A stretch of 29,268 bases of DNA. Source: Prevotella sp. GTDB lineage: Bacteria; Bacteroidota; Bacteroidia; Bacteroidales; Bacteroidaceae. A model generated the notes under the pieces. The model was not told where the DNA came from, did no database searches, and was given only the letters and a program-made list of their open reading frames with translations. Where the stretch lies: assembly GCA_017428805.1 (NCBI GenBank), contig JAFRQC010000035.1, forward strand, positions 1 to 29,268, read 5' to 3'. The translations under genes were made by a program, and so were the position numbers. Of the stretch, positions 13,428-21,762 are shown one piece after another (positions within the stretch are counted from its first letter, which is position 1; each line of letters begins with the position of its first letter).

Positions 13428-14390
13428 ATGGAAAGTATGGTGATGCCCTTGTGGGCGTGGATATTGTTTTACGTGCTGGTTGTCGTGATGCTTTACGTCG
13501 ACCTGAAGTCATTCGGGCGGAAAGGTCAGCATGAGGTGAGCATCCGCGAAGCCCTGACGATGACAGTGGTATGGATCACTGTGTCGCTGGTGTTTTGTGT
13601 GGGCATCTACTGGCTCTATCCCGTCGACTCGCATGAGAAGGCGATGGAGTTCCTGGCGGGTTATCTGATTGAGAAGTCGCTCTCGATGGACAACCTCTTC
13701 GTGTTCCTGATGCTGTTCACGTTCTTCGGCATCCCCAGGAAATACCAGCACGAGGTGCTCTTCTGGGGTATCTTCGGGGCACTGGTGCTGAGGAGTGTCT
13801 TTATCTTTGCTGGTGCGGCGATGGTGCAGAGGTTCGAGTGGATCCTCGCCATCTTCGGTGTGTTCCTGATCTATACGGGCATCAAGATGTTTGGACATAA
13901 TGAGGATGAGCAGGTGGACCCGTCGAAGAATATCTTCGTGAAGGTGTTTAAAAGGTTCTTCCCGGTGACGGATAAGATGCATGAGGACAAGTTCTTTGTG
14001 AAAGGTGAAAAGGTAAAAGGGTTAAAAGGTGAAAAATGGTTGGCCACTCCGCTTTTTATCGCACTGATTGTGATTGAGACGACGGATGTGGCTTTTGCCG
14101 TGGATTCGATACCGGCCGTGTTCTCCGTGTCGAGGGATCCGTTTATCGTGCTGACATCGAATATCTTCGCCATCCTCGGCCTGAGGGCACTCTACTTCGC
14201 CCTGGCGGCTGTCGCGAAATATTTCACCTATCTGAAATATGGCCTGGGTATCATCCTGAGTTTCGTGGGGGTGAAGATGCTGCTGGAGGTGTTCTGGGAC
14301 ATCAAAGTGTCCACACCCCTCTCGCTGGCCTTTATCTTTGGCATACTTGTACTATCAATGGCATTATCATATGGGAAATTACACAAATGA
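13428..14390 (+). CDS. TerC family integral membrane protein
   Basis: About 320 residues with 7-9 predicted membrane helices. The family, which includes Alx, is linked to manganese export and metal loading of exported proteins; older names refer to tellurium resistance. Typical blocks are present: WAWILFYVLVVVMLYVDLKSF, FLAGYLIEKSLSMDNLFVFL with its conserved Asp-Asn, LIVIETTDVAFAVDSIPAVF and FAILGLRALYFAL. The frame is open upstream, but the -7 box at 13412-13419 limits the start to the ATGs at 13428, 13437 or 13443. A repeat-derived stretch (KGEKVKGLKGEKW, about 191-203) lies in the cytoplasmic loop. It overlaps the following M20 gene by 20 nt. Confidence 0.9.
   Translation: MESMVMPLWAWILFYVLVVVMLYVDLKSFGRKGQHEVSIREALTMTVVWITVSLVFCVGIYWLYPVDSHEKAMEFLAGYLIEKSLSMDNLFVFLMLFTFFGIPRKYQHEVLFWGIFGALVLRSVFIFAGAAMVQRFEWILAIFGVFLIYTGIKMFGHNEDEQVDPSKNIFVKVFKRFFPVTDKMHEDKFFVKGEKVKGLKGEKWLATPLFIALIVIETTDVAFAVDSIPAVFSVSRDPFIVLTSNIFAILGLRALYFALAAVAKYFTYLKYGLGIILSFVGVKMLLEVFWDIKVSTPLSLAFIFGILVLSMALSYGKLHK
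14001..14038. repeat. In-frame AAAGGTGA array inside terC
   Basis: Units AAAGGTGA, AAAGGTAA and similar lie in the coding strand and yield a Lys/Gly/Glu-rich linker between membrane helices. The same family occurs in comEC and between tsaB and the DUF4290 gene. Confidence 0.65.
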
Positions 14391-15429
14391 CGCAGTGGAA
14401 CTGTTGATGGAGCTGATCGCAATCCCCTCTGTCAGCAGAAGTGAGAACCAGGCCGCTGACAAGCTCAGCGAGTACCTGGACCGTTGGAACCTGCCTCACG
14501 GACGTGAAGGCAATAACCTCTGGGTGGGGTGTCAGGACTGGGACAACAACCGCAAGACCGTGATGCTGAATGCGCATATCGACACCGTGAAGCCCACTGG
14601 CTCCTGGCAGCGTGACCCCTTCAGGCCGATGCTCGACGGGGACAGGATCTATGGTCTGGGCTCCAACGACTGTGGCGGTGGTCTGGTGGCCACCCTTCAG
14701 GCGTACAGGATCCTGTTGAACCGCAACCGAAACTTCAACATCCTCTGGCTGGCCTCTGCCGAGGAGGAGGTGTCAGGCGAGAATGGCCTGAGACGTGTGC
14801 TGCCCTTGATGCCACCCATCGACATGGCCATCGTGGGAGAACCTACCGGCATGCAGCCTGCTACGGCAGAGAGAGGCCTGATGGTGATTGACGGCTATGC
14901 CCATGGGGTGAGTGGCCATGCGGCCCGGGAAGAGGGCGTGAACGCCATCTATGAGGCGTTGGACGACCTGGTGTGGCTGCGCGACTACCGGTTCAGAAAG
15001 GAGAGTGAGCTGTTGGGAGCAACGAAGATGACAGTGACGGTCGTGGAGAGCGGTACCCAGCATAATGTGATTCCCGACCTGTTGCATTTTGTGATAGATG
15101 TGAGGACGAATGAGTTCTACCAGAATGAGTTTGTGTTTGAGTTCCTGAAGAAGAAGATGACGAAGTGTGAGTTGCAGGCCCGTTCCTTCCATCTGCATTC
15201 GTCGTCCATCGCAGCAGACCATCCCCTGGTGAAGCGTTGTCTGGAGAGGGGTATGAAACCTTTCGGTTCACCCACGCTGAGTGATCAGGCGCTGATGCCC
15301 TGGCCCTCGCTGAAGTTGGGGCCTGGCGATTCTGCCAGATCCCATGCTGCGGATGAGTTTATCACGATTGGGGAAATCGACGAGGCGATCAATACGTACG
15401 TCGGCCTTTTGGAGGGACTTATAATTTAG
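14371..15429 (+). CDS. M20 family metallo-deacylase, probably ArgE-like
   Basis: About 352 residues. Members hydrolyse N-acyl amino acids or peptides with two metal ions; this one resembles the Bacteroidetes deacetylases of arginine synthesis, which act on N-acetyl- or N-succinyl-ornithine/citrulline. Ligand motifs are visible: MLNAHIDTVKP, YGLGSNDCGGG, ASAEEEVSGENG, IVGEPTGMQPA, SGHAAREEGVNAIYEALDD and the C-terminal SHAADEF. The ATG at 14371 lies inside the 3' end of terC; an upstream in-frame TTG is unlikely. No other arginine genes are in the window, so the substrate is inferred from similarity only. Confidence 0.85.
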   Translation: MGNYTNDAVELLMELIAIPSVSRSENQAADKLSEYLDRWNLPHGREGNNLWVGCQDWDNNRKTVMLNAHIDTVKPTGSWQRDPFRPMLDGDRIYGLGSNDCGGGLVATLQAYRILLNRNRNFNILWLASAEEEVSGENGLRRVLPLMPPIDMAIVGEPTGMQPATAERGLMVIDGYAHGVSGHAAREEGVNAIYEALDDLVWLRDYRFRKESELLGATKMTVTVVESGTQHNVIPDLLHFVIDVRTNEFYQNEFVFEFLKKKMTKCELQARSFHLHSSSIAADHPLVKRCLERGMKPFGSPTLSDQALMPWPSLKLGPGDSARSHAADEFITIGEIDEAINTYVGLLEGLII

Positions 15430-15530
15430 TTTACGGTTTACAGTTTACAGTTTACAGCTGAATACTTCTATAGGCAGATGAGTGGCTTGCTTGGTAATCA
15501 TCTGTAAACTGTAAACCGTAAACTGTAAAC
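15429..15530. repeat. Paired inverted GTTTACA array, likely bidirectional terminator region
   Basis: A period-7 array of GTTTACG/GTTTACA units (15429-15457) faces its inverted copy (15502-15530); 27 of 29 positions pair across a 44-bp loop. It sits between the convergent M20 and EnvC-like genes, so it could end both transcripts. Positions 15494-15530 are identical at 36 of 37 positions to 19800-19836. Confidence 0.8.
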
Positions 15531-15540
15531 AATAAACAAA

Positions 15541-17166
15541 CTACCTGGCAAGCCACCCTTCGGGGTTGAGCTTCGCGGTGCCTCTGCGAAGTTGAAACTG
15601 CATCATACCATCGGACCCGACACGTCCGATGGTTTGTTTTGTACTGACGTGCTGTCCACGACTGACACTGACGGAGGCGAGGTCGCAATAGACGGACAGG
15701 TAACTGCCGTGCTTCACGATGACCACGGAAGTGCCACCATAACCAAAGACGGCTGTGACCTCTCCGTCGAAGATGGCCCTCACCTGTGCTCCGGGCTGTC
15801 CCTTGATGTCAATACCTTTCTTGTCGAGGGTGACATGGCCCTTGACGTCTGTGACGGTGTTGGTACCAAACCGGTGTACAATCTTATAGCCACCGACAAT
15901 CGGCATGGGCAGACGTCCCCGGTTACCCTCGAAAGAGGAACTCAAACGGAGATCCTCGGCAGGGTAGGTGTATTCTGTATCCACGCGTTTCTTTTCGGCT
16001 GCGAGTTCTCGTTTACGGGCACTAGCCTCCTCAGCAGCCTTGCGCTCTGCGGCCTTTCTGGCTTTCTCTGCCTCACGGGCAGCACGTTCTGCACGGGCTT
16101 TCTCCTCAGCACTGCGCTTGGCTGCTGCACGGGCTTCTGCCTTGGCTTTCTCCTCCCTGGCCTTTGCCTCCGCGATACGACGGGCATGCTCTTTGGCTGC
16201 AGCCTCTGCAGCAGCTTTCTTACGGGCCAGTTCCTCTGCACGCTTCTTGGCTGCTTCGGCCTCTGCCTTCCGTTTGGCTTCTGCCTCAGCACGGGCCTTG
16301 GCTCTGGCTATCTCCTCGGCAATGAGTTTGTCGATACGGGCATTGAGTTCGGCATCGCGCTTCTTCTGCTGGGCGATGATGCCCTGAATGGCCTTCTGTT
16401 CTTTCTTCAGACTGGTAACCACCTGCTGCTGTTCCACCTGTTTTGTCTCGAGTGACTTCTTCTCCCGTTCTCCCCGGTAGAGAAGGTCGTTCTTCAGGCG
16501 CTTGGCATTCTTCAGTTCGTCGTAGGCCTCCCTGACCTGTGCCTGCATGGACTGCACGGCCTCACCCTGGGCCTGCTGGTAGGAGGCGTATTCACGGACA
16601 AACCGCATACGGCGGTACATCTCTGAGAGGTGTTTGGCGCTGAAGACGAACATCAGCTGCGACTGGATGTTCCGGTTGCGATGCATATAGCGCATCGACT
16701 TCATATAACGCTGTTTACGTTCCTCAAGTTCTGCCTGAAGGGTGTGGAGCTGGTTGTCGAGCACGTGGATATCCCCGTCGAGACGGGTGATGTCCTGACG
16801 GATGGTGTCGATGGTGCGACGCTTGTCGGCAATCTCGTTGTTGATGACCATGAGGTTCTGCAGACGTTTCTTCACGTCGCGCTCATTGGCCTGCAGCTTG
16901 CGCTCCTGTTCCTGGATCTGCTTACGCACCTGGGCCTGCTCGTTCTTCAGGGATTTGACCGTCGGAGCAGGAGCCTTCTTTCCAGATTTCCCGGATGTTC
17001 CTGACTTACTGGATTTTCTGGGTTTCTTGGCTGGAGCCTTCTTCTGAGGCGTGGATACACGGGTGGTGGTTGTCCGCTTGGGAGCAGCCTTCTTCTTGGA
17101 CTGCTGGGCGGGGACAACCACCACCAGACTGACCATGAGCCAGAGTAGCAGTAGGAGTCGCTTCAC
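15541..17166 (-). CDS. EnvC-like murein hydrolase activator (degenerate M23/LytM protein)
   Basis: 541 residues from a GTG start (17166) that opens a signal peptide (KRLLLLLWLMVSLVVVVPAQ). A Lys/Thr/Pro-rich linker is followed by a long coiled coil (about 50-265), a very Ala/Lys/Glu-rich helix (about 275-400) and a C-terminal LytM fold (about 430-541). The zinc ligands of active M23 enzymes are missing: the HxxxD region reads DKKGIDIKG and the usual HxH reads QFQLR. That points to an activator of an amidase, as EnvC does at the divisome. Last gene of the dut operon, 20 nt after the DUF4292 gene. Confidence 0.88.
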   Translation of the reverse strand: MKRLLLLLWLMVSLVVVVPAQQSKKKAAPKRTTTTRVSTPQKKAPAKKPRKSSKSGTSGKSGKKAPAPTVKSLKNEQAQVRKQIQEQERKLQANERDVKKRLQNLMVINNEIADKRRTIDTIRQDITRLDGDIHVLDNQLHTLQAELEERKQRYMKSMRYMHRNRNIQSQLMFVFSAKHLSEMYRRMRFVREYASYQQAQGEAVQSMQAQVREAYDELKNAKRLKNDLLYRGEREKKSLETKQVEQQQVVTSLKKEQKAIQGIIAQQKKRDAELNARIDKLIAEEIARAKARAEAEAKRKAEAEAAKKRAEELARKKAAAEAAAKEHARRIAEAKAREEKAKAEARAAAKRSAEEKARAERAAREAEKARKAAERKAAEEASARKRELAAEKKRVDTEYTYPAEDLRLSSSFEGNRGRLPMPIVGGYKIVHRFGTNTVTDVKGHVTLDKKGIDIKGQPGAQVRAIFDGEVTAVFGYGGTSVVIVKHGSYLSVYCDLASVSVSRGQHVSTKQTIGRVGSDGMMQFQLRRGTAKLNPEGWLAR

Positions 17167-17186
17167 GGCGTTACAGGGTCTTTATC

Positions 17187-18053
17187 TTAGAGTGACATGA
17201 AACGGCGCAGGATCTCATCGACCGTGACCTCACGATACTTGTTGGAGATCTCCGTACGAGGCTCCCATTCTGTATCCTGTTTGATATATTTCAGCGTCAT
17301 GCCGAGCTTCACTTCCTTTTCGGGGGTGGTGAGGGTGATGGCCGACTTCTGAGGGAATGCTTTCTTATTGAGGTTTGTAAACTCATCATAGTCCCAGTTC
17401 AGCTGGGTGTTTCCATGGAAGCGGTCCTTGTAGAGTATGTTCGCCATGCGGATGATGGCACTGGAGTGACTGGCAAGCCAGCTGTACTCCATCTTACCCT
17501 CTTCGAGGCCGATGATCATATCATCACCACTGTCGAGCAACGTGTAGTTGGCGATGGAATCGACAAGCTGCTTCTCGTTCGTCTTCGCCAGGGCTGTCTG
17601 GTTCGGACGGAAGAGCTCGTTCCAGAAGAGGGCCTGGATCACCTGGAAGTTCAGACCACTGTTGCGGAGGAAGTCGACAGACATCCAGGGTGCCTTCAGG
17701 TACTGTTTGTTGATACGGTCCATGATGAGCACGTAGTCCTTGGTCATCTCGATGCGTCCTGCCTCTACGAATCCGAAGGCCATGAGCTGCAGACGGATGA
17801 CATCGTCGCGCTTCATCTTCAGGTCACCGGTGAGGGTGATCTTCTGCTGACCCACCTCGACGGAGAACTTCACCTTGGAGGTAAGGAACTTGACGGCCTG
17901 GGCGTTTTCCCTCACGCTGTTGATGAAGTCTTGCTTGGCGATCAACTCCGGCGTCATTTCAACGGGTTCTGCGACTTTCTTGTGTGACTTACAAGCAGTG
18001 AACACTAACGGTAATGCCAGAACGGCAATTTTCAGGATACTGGTCGTTTTCAT
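17187..18053 (-). CDS. DUF4292 lipoprotein (LolB/LolA-like fold likely)
   Basis: 288 residues. The N-terminus MKTTSILKIAVLALPLVFTACKS is a lipoprotein signal with lipobox FTAC. The body (VKFSVEVGQQKITLTGDLKMKRDDVIRLQLMAFGFVEAGRIEMTKDYVLIMDRINKQYL) matches DUF4292, whose pattern resembles LolA/LolB-type beta folds that bind lipid or lipoprotein. Its ATG overlaps the TPR stop (ATGA), so translation is coupled. The fixed neighbourhood with a TPR protein and an EnvC-like factor suggests a job in envelope assembly; this is inference. Confidence 0.88.
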   Translation of the reverse strand: MKTTSILKIAVLALPLVFTACKSHKKVAEPVEMTPELIAKQDFINSVRENAQAVKFLTSKVKFSVEVGQQKITLTGDLKMKRDDVIRLQLMAFGFVEAGRIEMTKDYVLIMDRINKQYLKAPWMSVDFLRNSGLNFQVIQALFWNELFRPNQTALAKTNEKQLVDSIANYTLLDSGDDMIIGLEEGKMEYSWLASHSSAIIRMANILYKDRFHGNTQLNWDYDEFTNLNKKAFPQKSAITLTTPEKEVKLGMTLKYIKQDTEWEPRTEISNKYREVTVDEILRRFMSL

Positions 18054-19807
18054 TCTTTCAAATATTTTTTAAGTTTGATTTTTCTTGCGAGTAAAGTGTT
18101 TTCGGGCACTTTCTCACTGGCGTCCTGCCAGAAGGAGAGAGCCCGGGTGATATCTTTGTTCTGGGCGTAGATGTCGCCCGCATGTTCGATGATGACAGCG
18201 TTTTCTTTCTGGTCGTCCATGTGCTGCAGAGCCTGGTCGATATAGACCTTCGCCTCGGCATAGCGACCCTGCATGAAGAGTATCCAGGCGTAGGTGTCGA
18301 GGTAGGTGGCGTTCTTGGGTTCGGCCTTGACGGTCTTGAAACTCATCTCCTCGGCCTGGGTGAGGCGTTCGCCCCGCTCACTGAGGTAGTAGGCGTAGTT
18401 GTTCAGACATCCGATGTTGTCGGCCTTCCACACCAGACAGGAGTCGTAGGCGGCAAAGGCTTCGAGGGCCTTGCCCTTCTGGTGGAGGATGTCACCCATG
18501 ACGGCATAGAAGTCGGAGACAATGGCGGGATCACTCTCGTTGGTGATGACACCGATGCCATTCTGGAAGGCACTGAGAGCACAGTCGAGAGAGTCACGAC
18601 GGTAGTAGGCGATGCCCTGGTAGTAGTAGAAGAGCATCTCGTCGGGGGTGTATTGACGGGCCTCCTGACAGAGGGCGATGACACGGTCCATATTGTCTGC
18701 CTCCCAGGCGTATGCCACGAGCTGCATACGGGCAGGGGCATAGTCAGGGGAGATGGCAACGGCCTGCTCAAGGACAGGGGTAATGGTGTCGCGTGACATC
18801 TTCTTCGCGTTCATATAGGAAGCACAGAGCAGCGCCATCTCAGCATCTGACTGGGGCAGGGCAAGGACTCGCCGGAAGAGTCCCAGCACACGGGTACTGT
18901 CGCCGTCGGCAGCCTCTGAGGCCTGGATCTCCTGACGCATCAGACGGAGTTTCTCCTCGGTGGTGGCATGACTGCCCAGAAGTACTCGTCTGGTCAGGGA
19001 GTCGGCAATCTCGTGATGCTCAAGACCCTGGTAGAGATTGCGGAGGGAAAGGAGCACACGGGTGTTATCGGCATCTTCGTCGAGGATCTGGTGGTAGATA
19101 TCCACGGCCTCGTCGGTCTGGTCGTCCATGAGCAGGGCATCTCCGTACATCGCCTTGTAGTTCAGGTCGTTGGGGTATTGCTTGGCGAGGGCAGCCATCT
19201 CTTTCACGGCCTCCTTGTTCTTGCCCAGACGGTTGTAGAGGGCGCACTTCGCCAGCGAGAGACGCTCGTTCTTCCCGTCGTTCTGTTCCAGTTGGTTCAG
19301 CACGCTGATGGCATTGTCGTAGTCCTCCACTTGCTGGTAGAGCTGGAAGAGCATCTCGAGCATGTCCTCCTGGCTTTTGTCACGCTCGTAGATCCCCTTG
19401 ATGACAGGGATGGCACTGGCGTAGTCCTGTCGGCTGATGTAGGCCTGGGCAAGGGTTTCCATATAGGTGGCGTTCCCGGGATCGAGTTCTGCCGCCTTCT
19501 TGACACAGGCCATAGATTCGTCCTGTTGCTTCAGGGCTGCATAGTATTGGCCGAGGAAGTAATAGACCTCCGGGGCATTGGGATTCAGGTCCCGACAGTG
19601 TCTCAACAGATCGAAGGCAGCATCGTGATGGCCTTTCTGCCGCTGCACCATCGCCTCGAGGAAGAAGTGGTTGTATTTTTTGTTGACAGTTGACAGTTTA
19701 CAGTTTACAGATGATTTGTTTGTCGGCAGAGTATTTTGTGCCCCGGCTTGCTTATAACAAGTCAGCACCATTATCACCGCCAATATCAATCCTTTCAATG
19801 TAATCAT
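18050..19807 (-). CDS. Exported TPR-repeat protein
   Basis: About 585 residues from the ATG at 19807, with a signal peptide (MITLKGLILAVIMVLTCYKQAGA, 1-23). The rest is a tandem row of tetratricopeptide repeats with typical W/L/G/Y/A/F/A/P spacing (for example YYFLGQYYAALKQQDESMACV, YAEAKVYIDQALQHM). It is a protein-interaction scaffold of the periplasm or outer membrane. The codons after the signal (about residues 32-43) and the DNA around the start codon are built from GTTTACAG repeats. Second gene of the dut operon and coupled to the DUF4292 gene. Partner proteins are unknown. Confidence 0.88.
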   Translation of the reverse strand: MITLKGLILAVIMVLTCYKQAGAQNTLPTNKSSVNCKLSTVNKKYNHFFLEAMVQRQKGHHDAAFDLLRHCRDLNPNAPEVYYFLGQYYAALKQQDESMACVKKAAELDPGNATYMETLAQAYISRQDYASAIPVIKGIYERDKSQEDMLEMLFQLYQQVEDYDNAISVLNQLEQNDGKNERLSLAKCALYNRLGKNKEAVKEMAALAKQYPNDLNYKAMYGDALLMDDQTDEAVDIYHQILDEDADNTRVLLSLRNLYQGLEHHEIADSLTRRVLLGSHATTEEKLRLMRQEIQASEAADGDSTRVLGLFRRVLALPQSDAEMALLCASYMNAKKMSRDTITPVLEQAVAISPDYAPARMQLVAYAWEADNMDRVIALCQEARQYTPDEMLFYYYQGIAYYRRDSLDCALSAFQNGIGVITNESDPAIVSDFYAVMGDILHQKGKALEAFAAYDSCLVWKADNIGCLNNYAYYLSERGERLTQAEEMSFKTVKAEPKNATYLDTYAWILFMQGRYAEAKVYIDQALQHMDDQKENAVIIEHAGDIYAQNKDITRALSFWQDASEKVPENTLLARKIKLKKYLKE

Positions 19808-19836
19808 CTGTAAACTGTAAACCGTCAACTGTAAAC
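19680..19836. repeat. Inverted GTTTACAG repeats bracketing the TPR signal-peptide segment
   Basis: GTTGACA/GTTTACA units at 19680-19711 end in ACAGATGATT. An inverted copy, beginning AATCATCTGT, lies at 19800-19836. The ~90 bp between them encode the signal peptide. The right copy contains the start codon (19805-19807) and ends at the dut stop codon (19836-19838); the left copy is translated as SSVNCKLSTVN. A near-identical sequence lies at 15494-15530. Confidence 0.75.
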
Positions 19837-20273
19837 TATTTCACTCCCGTATGTCCATAGCCTCCTTCGCCACGTTCGGTCTCGTCGAGCACCTCCACAG
19901 CCACAAACTGTCCTTGTTCGTGCCTGGCGATGACCATCTGGGCGATGCGCTCTCCGTCGTTTACAATGAAGTCCTCCTGCGACAGGTTGATGAGCAGCAC
20001 GCCCACCTCACCACGATAGTCGGCATCGACCGTCCCCGGGGAGTTGAGTACCGTGATACCCTTCTTCAGGGCCAGTCCGCTGCGGGGTCTCACCTGGGCC
20101 TCATAGCCTGCGGGCAGGGCGATGTGCAGACCTGTCGGGATGAGTCTCCGCTCCATGGGTTTCAGCACGACAGGGGCATCGAGATTGGCCCTCAAGTCCA
20201 TGCCTGCACTCTGCGCTGTGGCATACTGCGGCAGGGGCTGATGACCCTTGTTCACGACTTTGATTTGTAGCAT
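19836..20273 (-). CDS. dut: dUTP diphosphatase
   Basis: 145 residues, the usual trimeric dUTPase length. It hydrolyses dUTP to dUMP, keeping uracil out of DNA and supplying dTMP synthesis. The five motifs are present: SAGMDLRAN (motif 1), [10 protein letters not shown] (2), [11 protein letters not shown] with the catalytic Asp (3), GERIAQMVI (4) and GEGGYGHTG (5). It leads the operon dut-TPR-DUF4292-envC and is divergent from dgt, another dNTP-pool enzyme. The -7 element is at 20303-20310. Confidence 0.97.
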   Translation of the reverse strand: MLQIKVVNKGHQPLPQYATAQSAGMDLRANLDAPVVLKPMERRLIPTGLHIALPAGYEAQVRPRSGLALKKGITVLNSPGTVDADYRGEVGVLLINLSQEDFIVNDGERIAQMVIARHEQGQFVAVEVLDETERGEGGYGHTGVK

Positions 20274-20302
20274 ACGTTTAAAATTTCATTTTAATCAATG
20301 TG

Positions 20303-20310
20303 CAAAGGTA
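20303..20310 (-). promoter_or_regulatory. -7 element of the dut operon
   Basis: TACCTTTG on minus, 30 nt before the dut ATG. No TTG stands at the expected -33 spacing. Confidence 0.55.
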
Positions 20311-20404
20311 ATGCTTTTACGGCATATTCCCATGTTTCTGGGCAAAAATTTTTCATTTTTTCGTTAATTTCTGAGAATTATGCATATTCTGTGGTTAATT
20401 TTCG

Positions 20405-20412
20405 TATCTTTG
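20405..20412 (+). promoter_or_regulatory. -7 element of dgt
   Basis: TATCTTTG ends 9 nt before the first ATG of dgt, so the message has almost no leader. No good -33 match is seen. The match rejects the 14-codon upstream extension of the frame. Confidence 0.5.
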
Positions 20413-20421
20413 CAGTCAATT

Positions 20422-21762
20422 ATGATGAACTGGCAACAACTGATATCCAACAAACGACTCGGTCAGGAGCACCGGCATCCCGAACGTCATGATGACCGGA
20501 CAGAGTTCAAGCGCGACTATGACCGACTGATATTCTCGGCCCCTTTCCGGAGGTTGCAGAACAAGACACAGGTATTCCCGCTTCCGGGGAGTATTTTCGT
20601 ACATAACCGCCTCACGCACTCGCTGGAAGTATCGTGTGTGGGGATGTCACTCGGTAATGATGTGGCCCAGCAACTGCTACGGCGTCATCCGGAACTGTCT
20701 GACAGTCTCTTGGGTGAGATCGGACAGATTGTGGCAACGGCCTGCCTGGCGCACGACATGGGCAATCCGCCCTTCGGGCATAGTGGCGAGAAAGCGATTC
20801 AGTCGTTCTTTACGGAAGGACCGGGCATGGGCTTGCAGGCGGAGGTGTCACCACAGTTCTGGTGCGACGTGACACATTTCGAGGGCAATGCGAATGCGTT
20901 CAGACTGTTGACGCATCAGTTCTGCGGAAGGAGAGTCGGTGGATTTGTCATGACTTATTCAACACTCGCGAGCATCGTGAAGTATCCTTTCTCGTCGATG
21001 GCAGCAGGGAAGAAGGGGAAGTTCGGATTCTTTGACTCGGAGAAAGAACTGTTTGTGCGGATTGCCTCGGAATTGGGACTTGTGCGTAAGTCTGTCGAAG
21101 GCGAACCTTTGCGCTATGCTCGTCATCCATTGGTGTATCTGGTCGAGGCAGCTGATGATATCTGTTATGAGATCATGGATATCGAGGATGCACACAAACT
21201 TAAAATAATTTCATACGAGGATACGTCGCAGATGCTGTTGGGTTTCTTTGACTCGGAAGCACGCGAACGGATCTTACAACGCATCGTCGAAGAGGGTGTC
21301 ACGGACAAGAACGAAAAGGTGGTGTATCTGCGTGCCTGTGTCATCGGACTGCTTGAAAGTGAGTGCGTGAGGGTGTTTGTGGAACATGAGGACGAGATCC
21401 TCGCTGGGTGCTTCGAGGGCAGCCTGATCGACCATATCAGTGAACTGCCACGCGAGGCGTACCGTCAGTGCAGTAAGATGTCTGTGGAGCGTATCTATCG
21501 CAGCAAACCCGTGCTTGACGTGGAACTCTCCGGTTATCAGATCATCCAGACGCTTATGGAACAGTTCATCGAGGCTGCGGTGCATCCCGAACGTTTCTAT
21601 TCCCGTCAGCTCATCGGACGTGTCAGCAGTCAGTACGACATCAGCTCGGATTCCCTCGAAACGCGTCTTATGGCTGTCATCGACTACGTCAGTGGCATGA
21701 CCGACGTCTATGCCCTCGACGAGTACCAAAAGATCTCCGGCATCTCCCTTCCCGTGGTTTAG
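20422..21762 (+). CDS. dgt: Deoxyguanosinetriphosphate triphosphohydrolase-like protein (HD domain)
   Basis: About 446 residues. The enzyme splits dNTPs (dGTP in the type enzyme) into nucleoside and tripolyphosphate. The HD metal site is clear: RLTHSLEVS, then CLAHDMGNPPFGHSGEKAI, then a later Asp in VEAADDICYEIMDIEDA. The N-terminal RTEFKRDYDRLIFSAPFRRLQNKTQV is the family signature. The ATG at 20422 or 20425 is used; the upstream frame overlaps the -7 element. Its stop directly abuts the stop of the convergent nucleotidyltransferase gene (21762/21763). Confidence 0.94.
   Translation: MMNWQQLISNKRLGQEHRHPERHDDRTEFKRDYDRLIFSAPFRRLQNKTQVFPLPGSIFVHNRLTHSLEVSCVGMSLGNDVAQQLLRRHPELSDSLLGEIGQIVATACLAHDMGNPPFGHSGEKAIQSFFTEGPGMGLQAEVSPQFWCDVTHFEGNANAFRLLTHQFCGRRVGGFVMTYSTLASIVKYPFSSMAAGKKGKFGFFDSEKELFVRIASELGLVRKSVEGEPLRYARHPLVYLVEAADDICYEIMDIEDAHKLKIISYEDTSQMLLGFFDSEARERILQRIVEEGVTDKNEKVVYLRACVIGLLESECVRVFVEHEDEILAGCFEGSLIDHISELPREAYRQCSKMSVERIYRSKPVLDVELSGYQIIQTLMEQFIEAAVHPERFYSRQLIGRVSSQYDISSDSLETRLMAVIDYVSGMTDVYALDEYQKISGISLPVV

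Noticed and set aside
10262..19836. CRISPR array
   Set aside because: Repeat units are 7-9 nt with no regular unique spacers and no cas genes.
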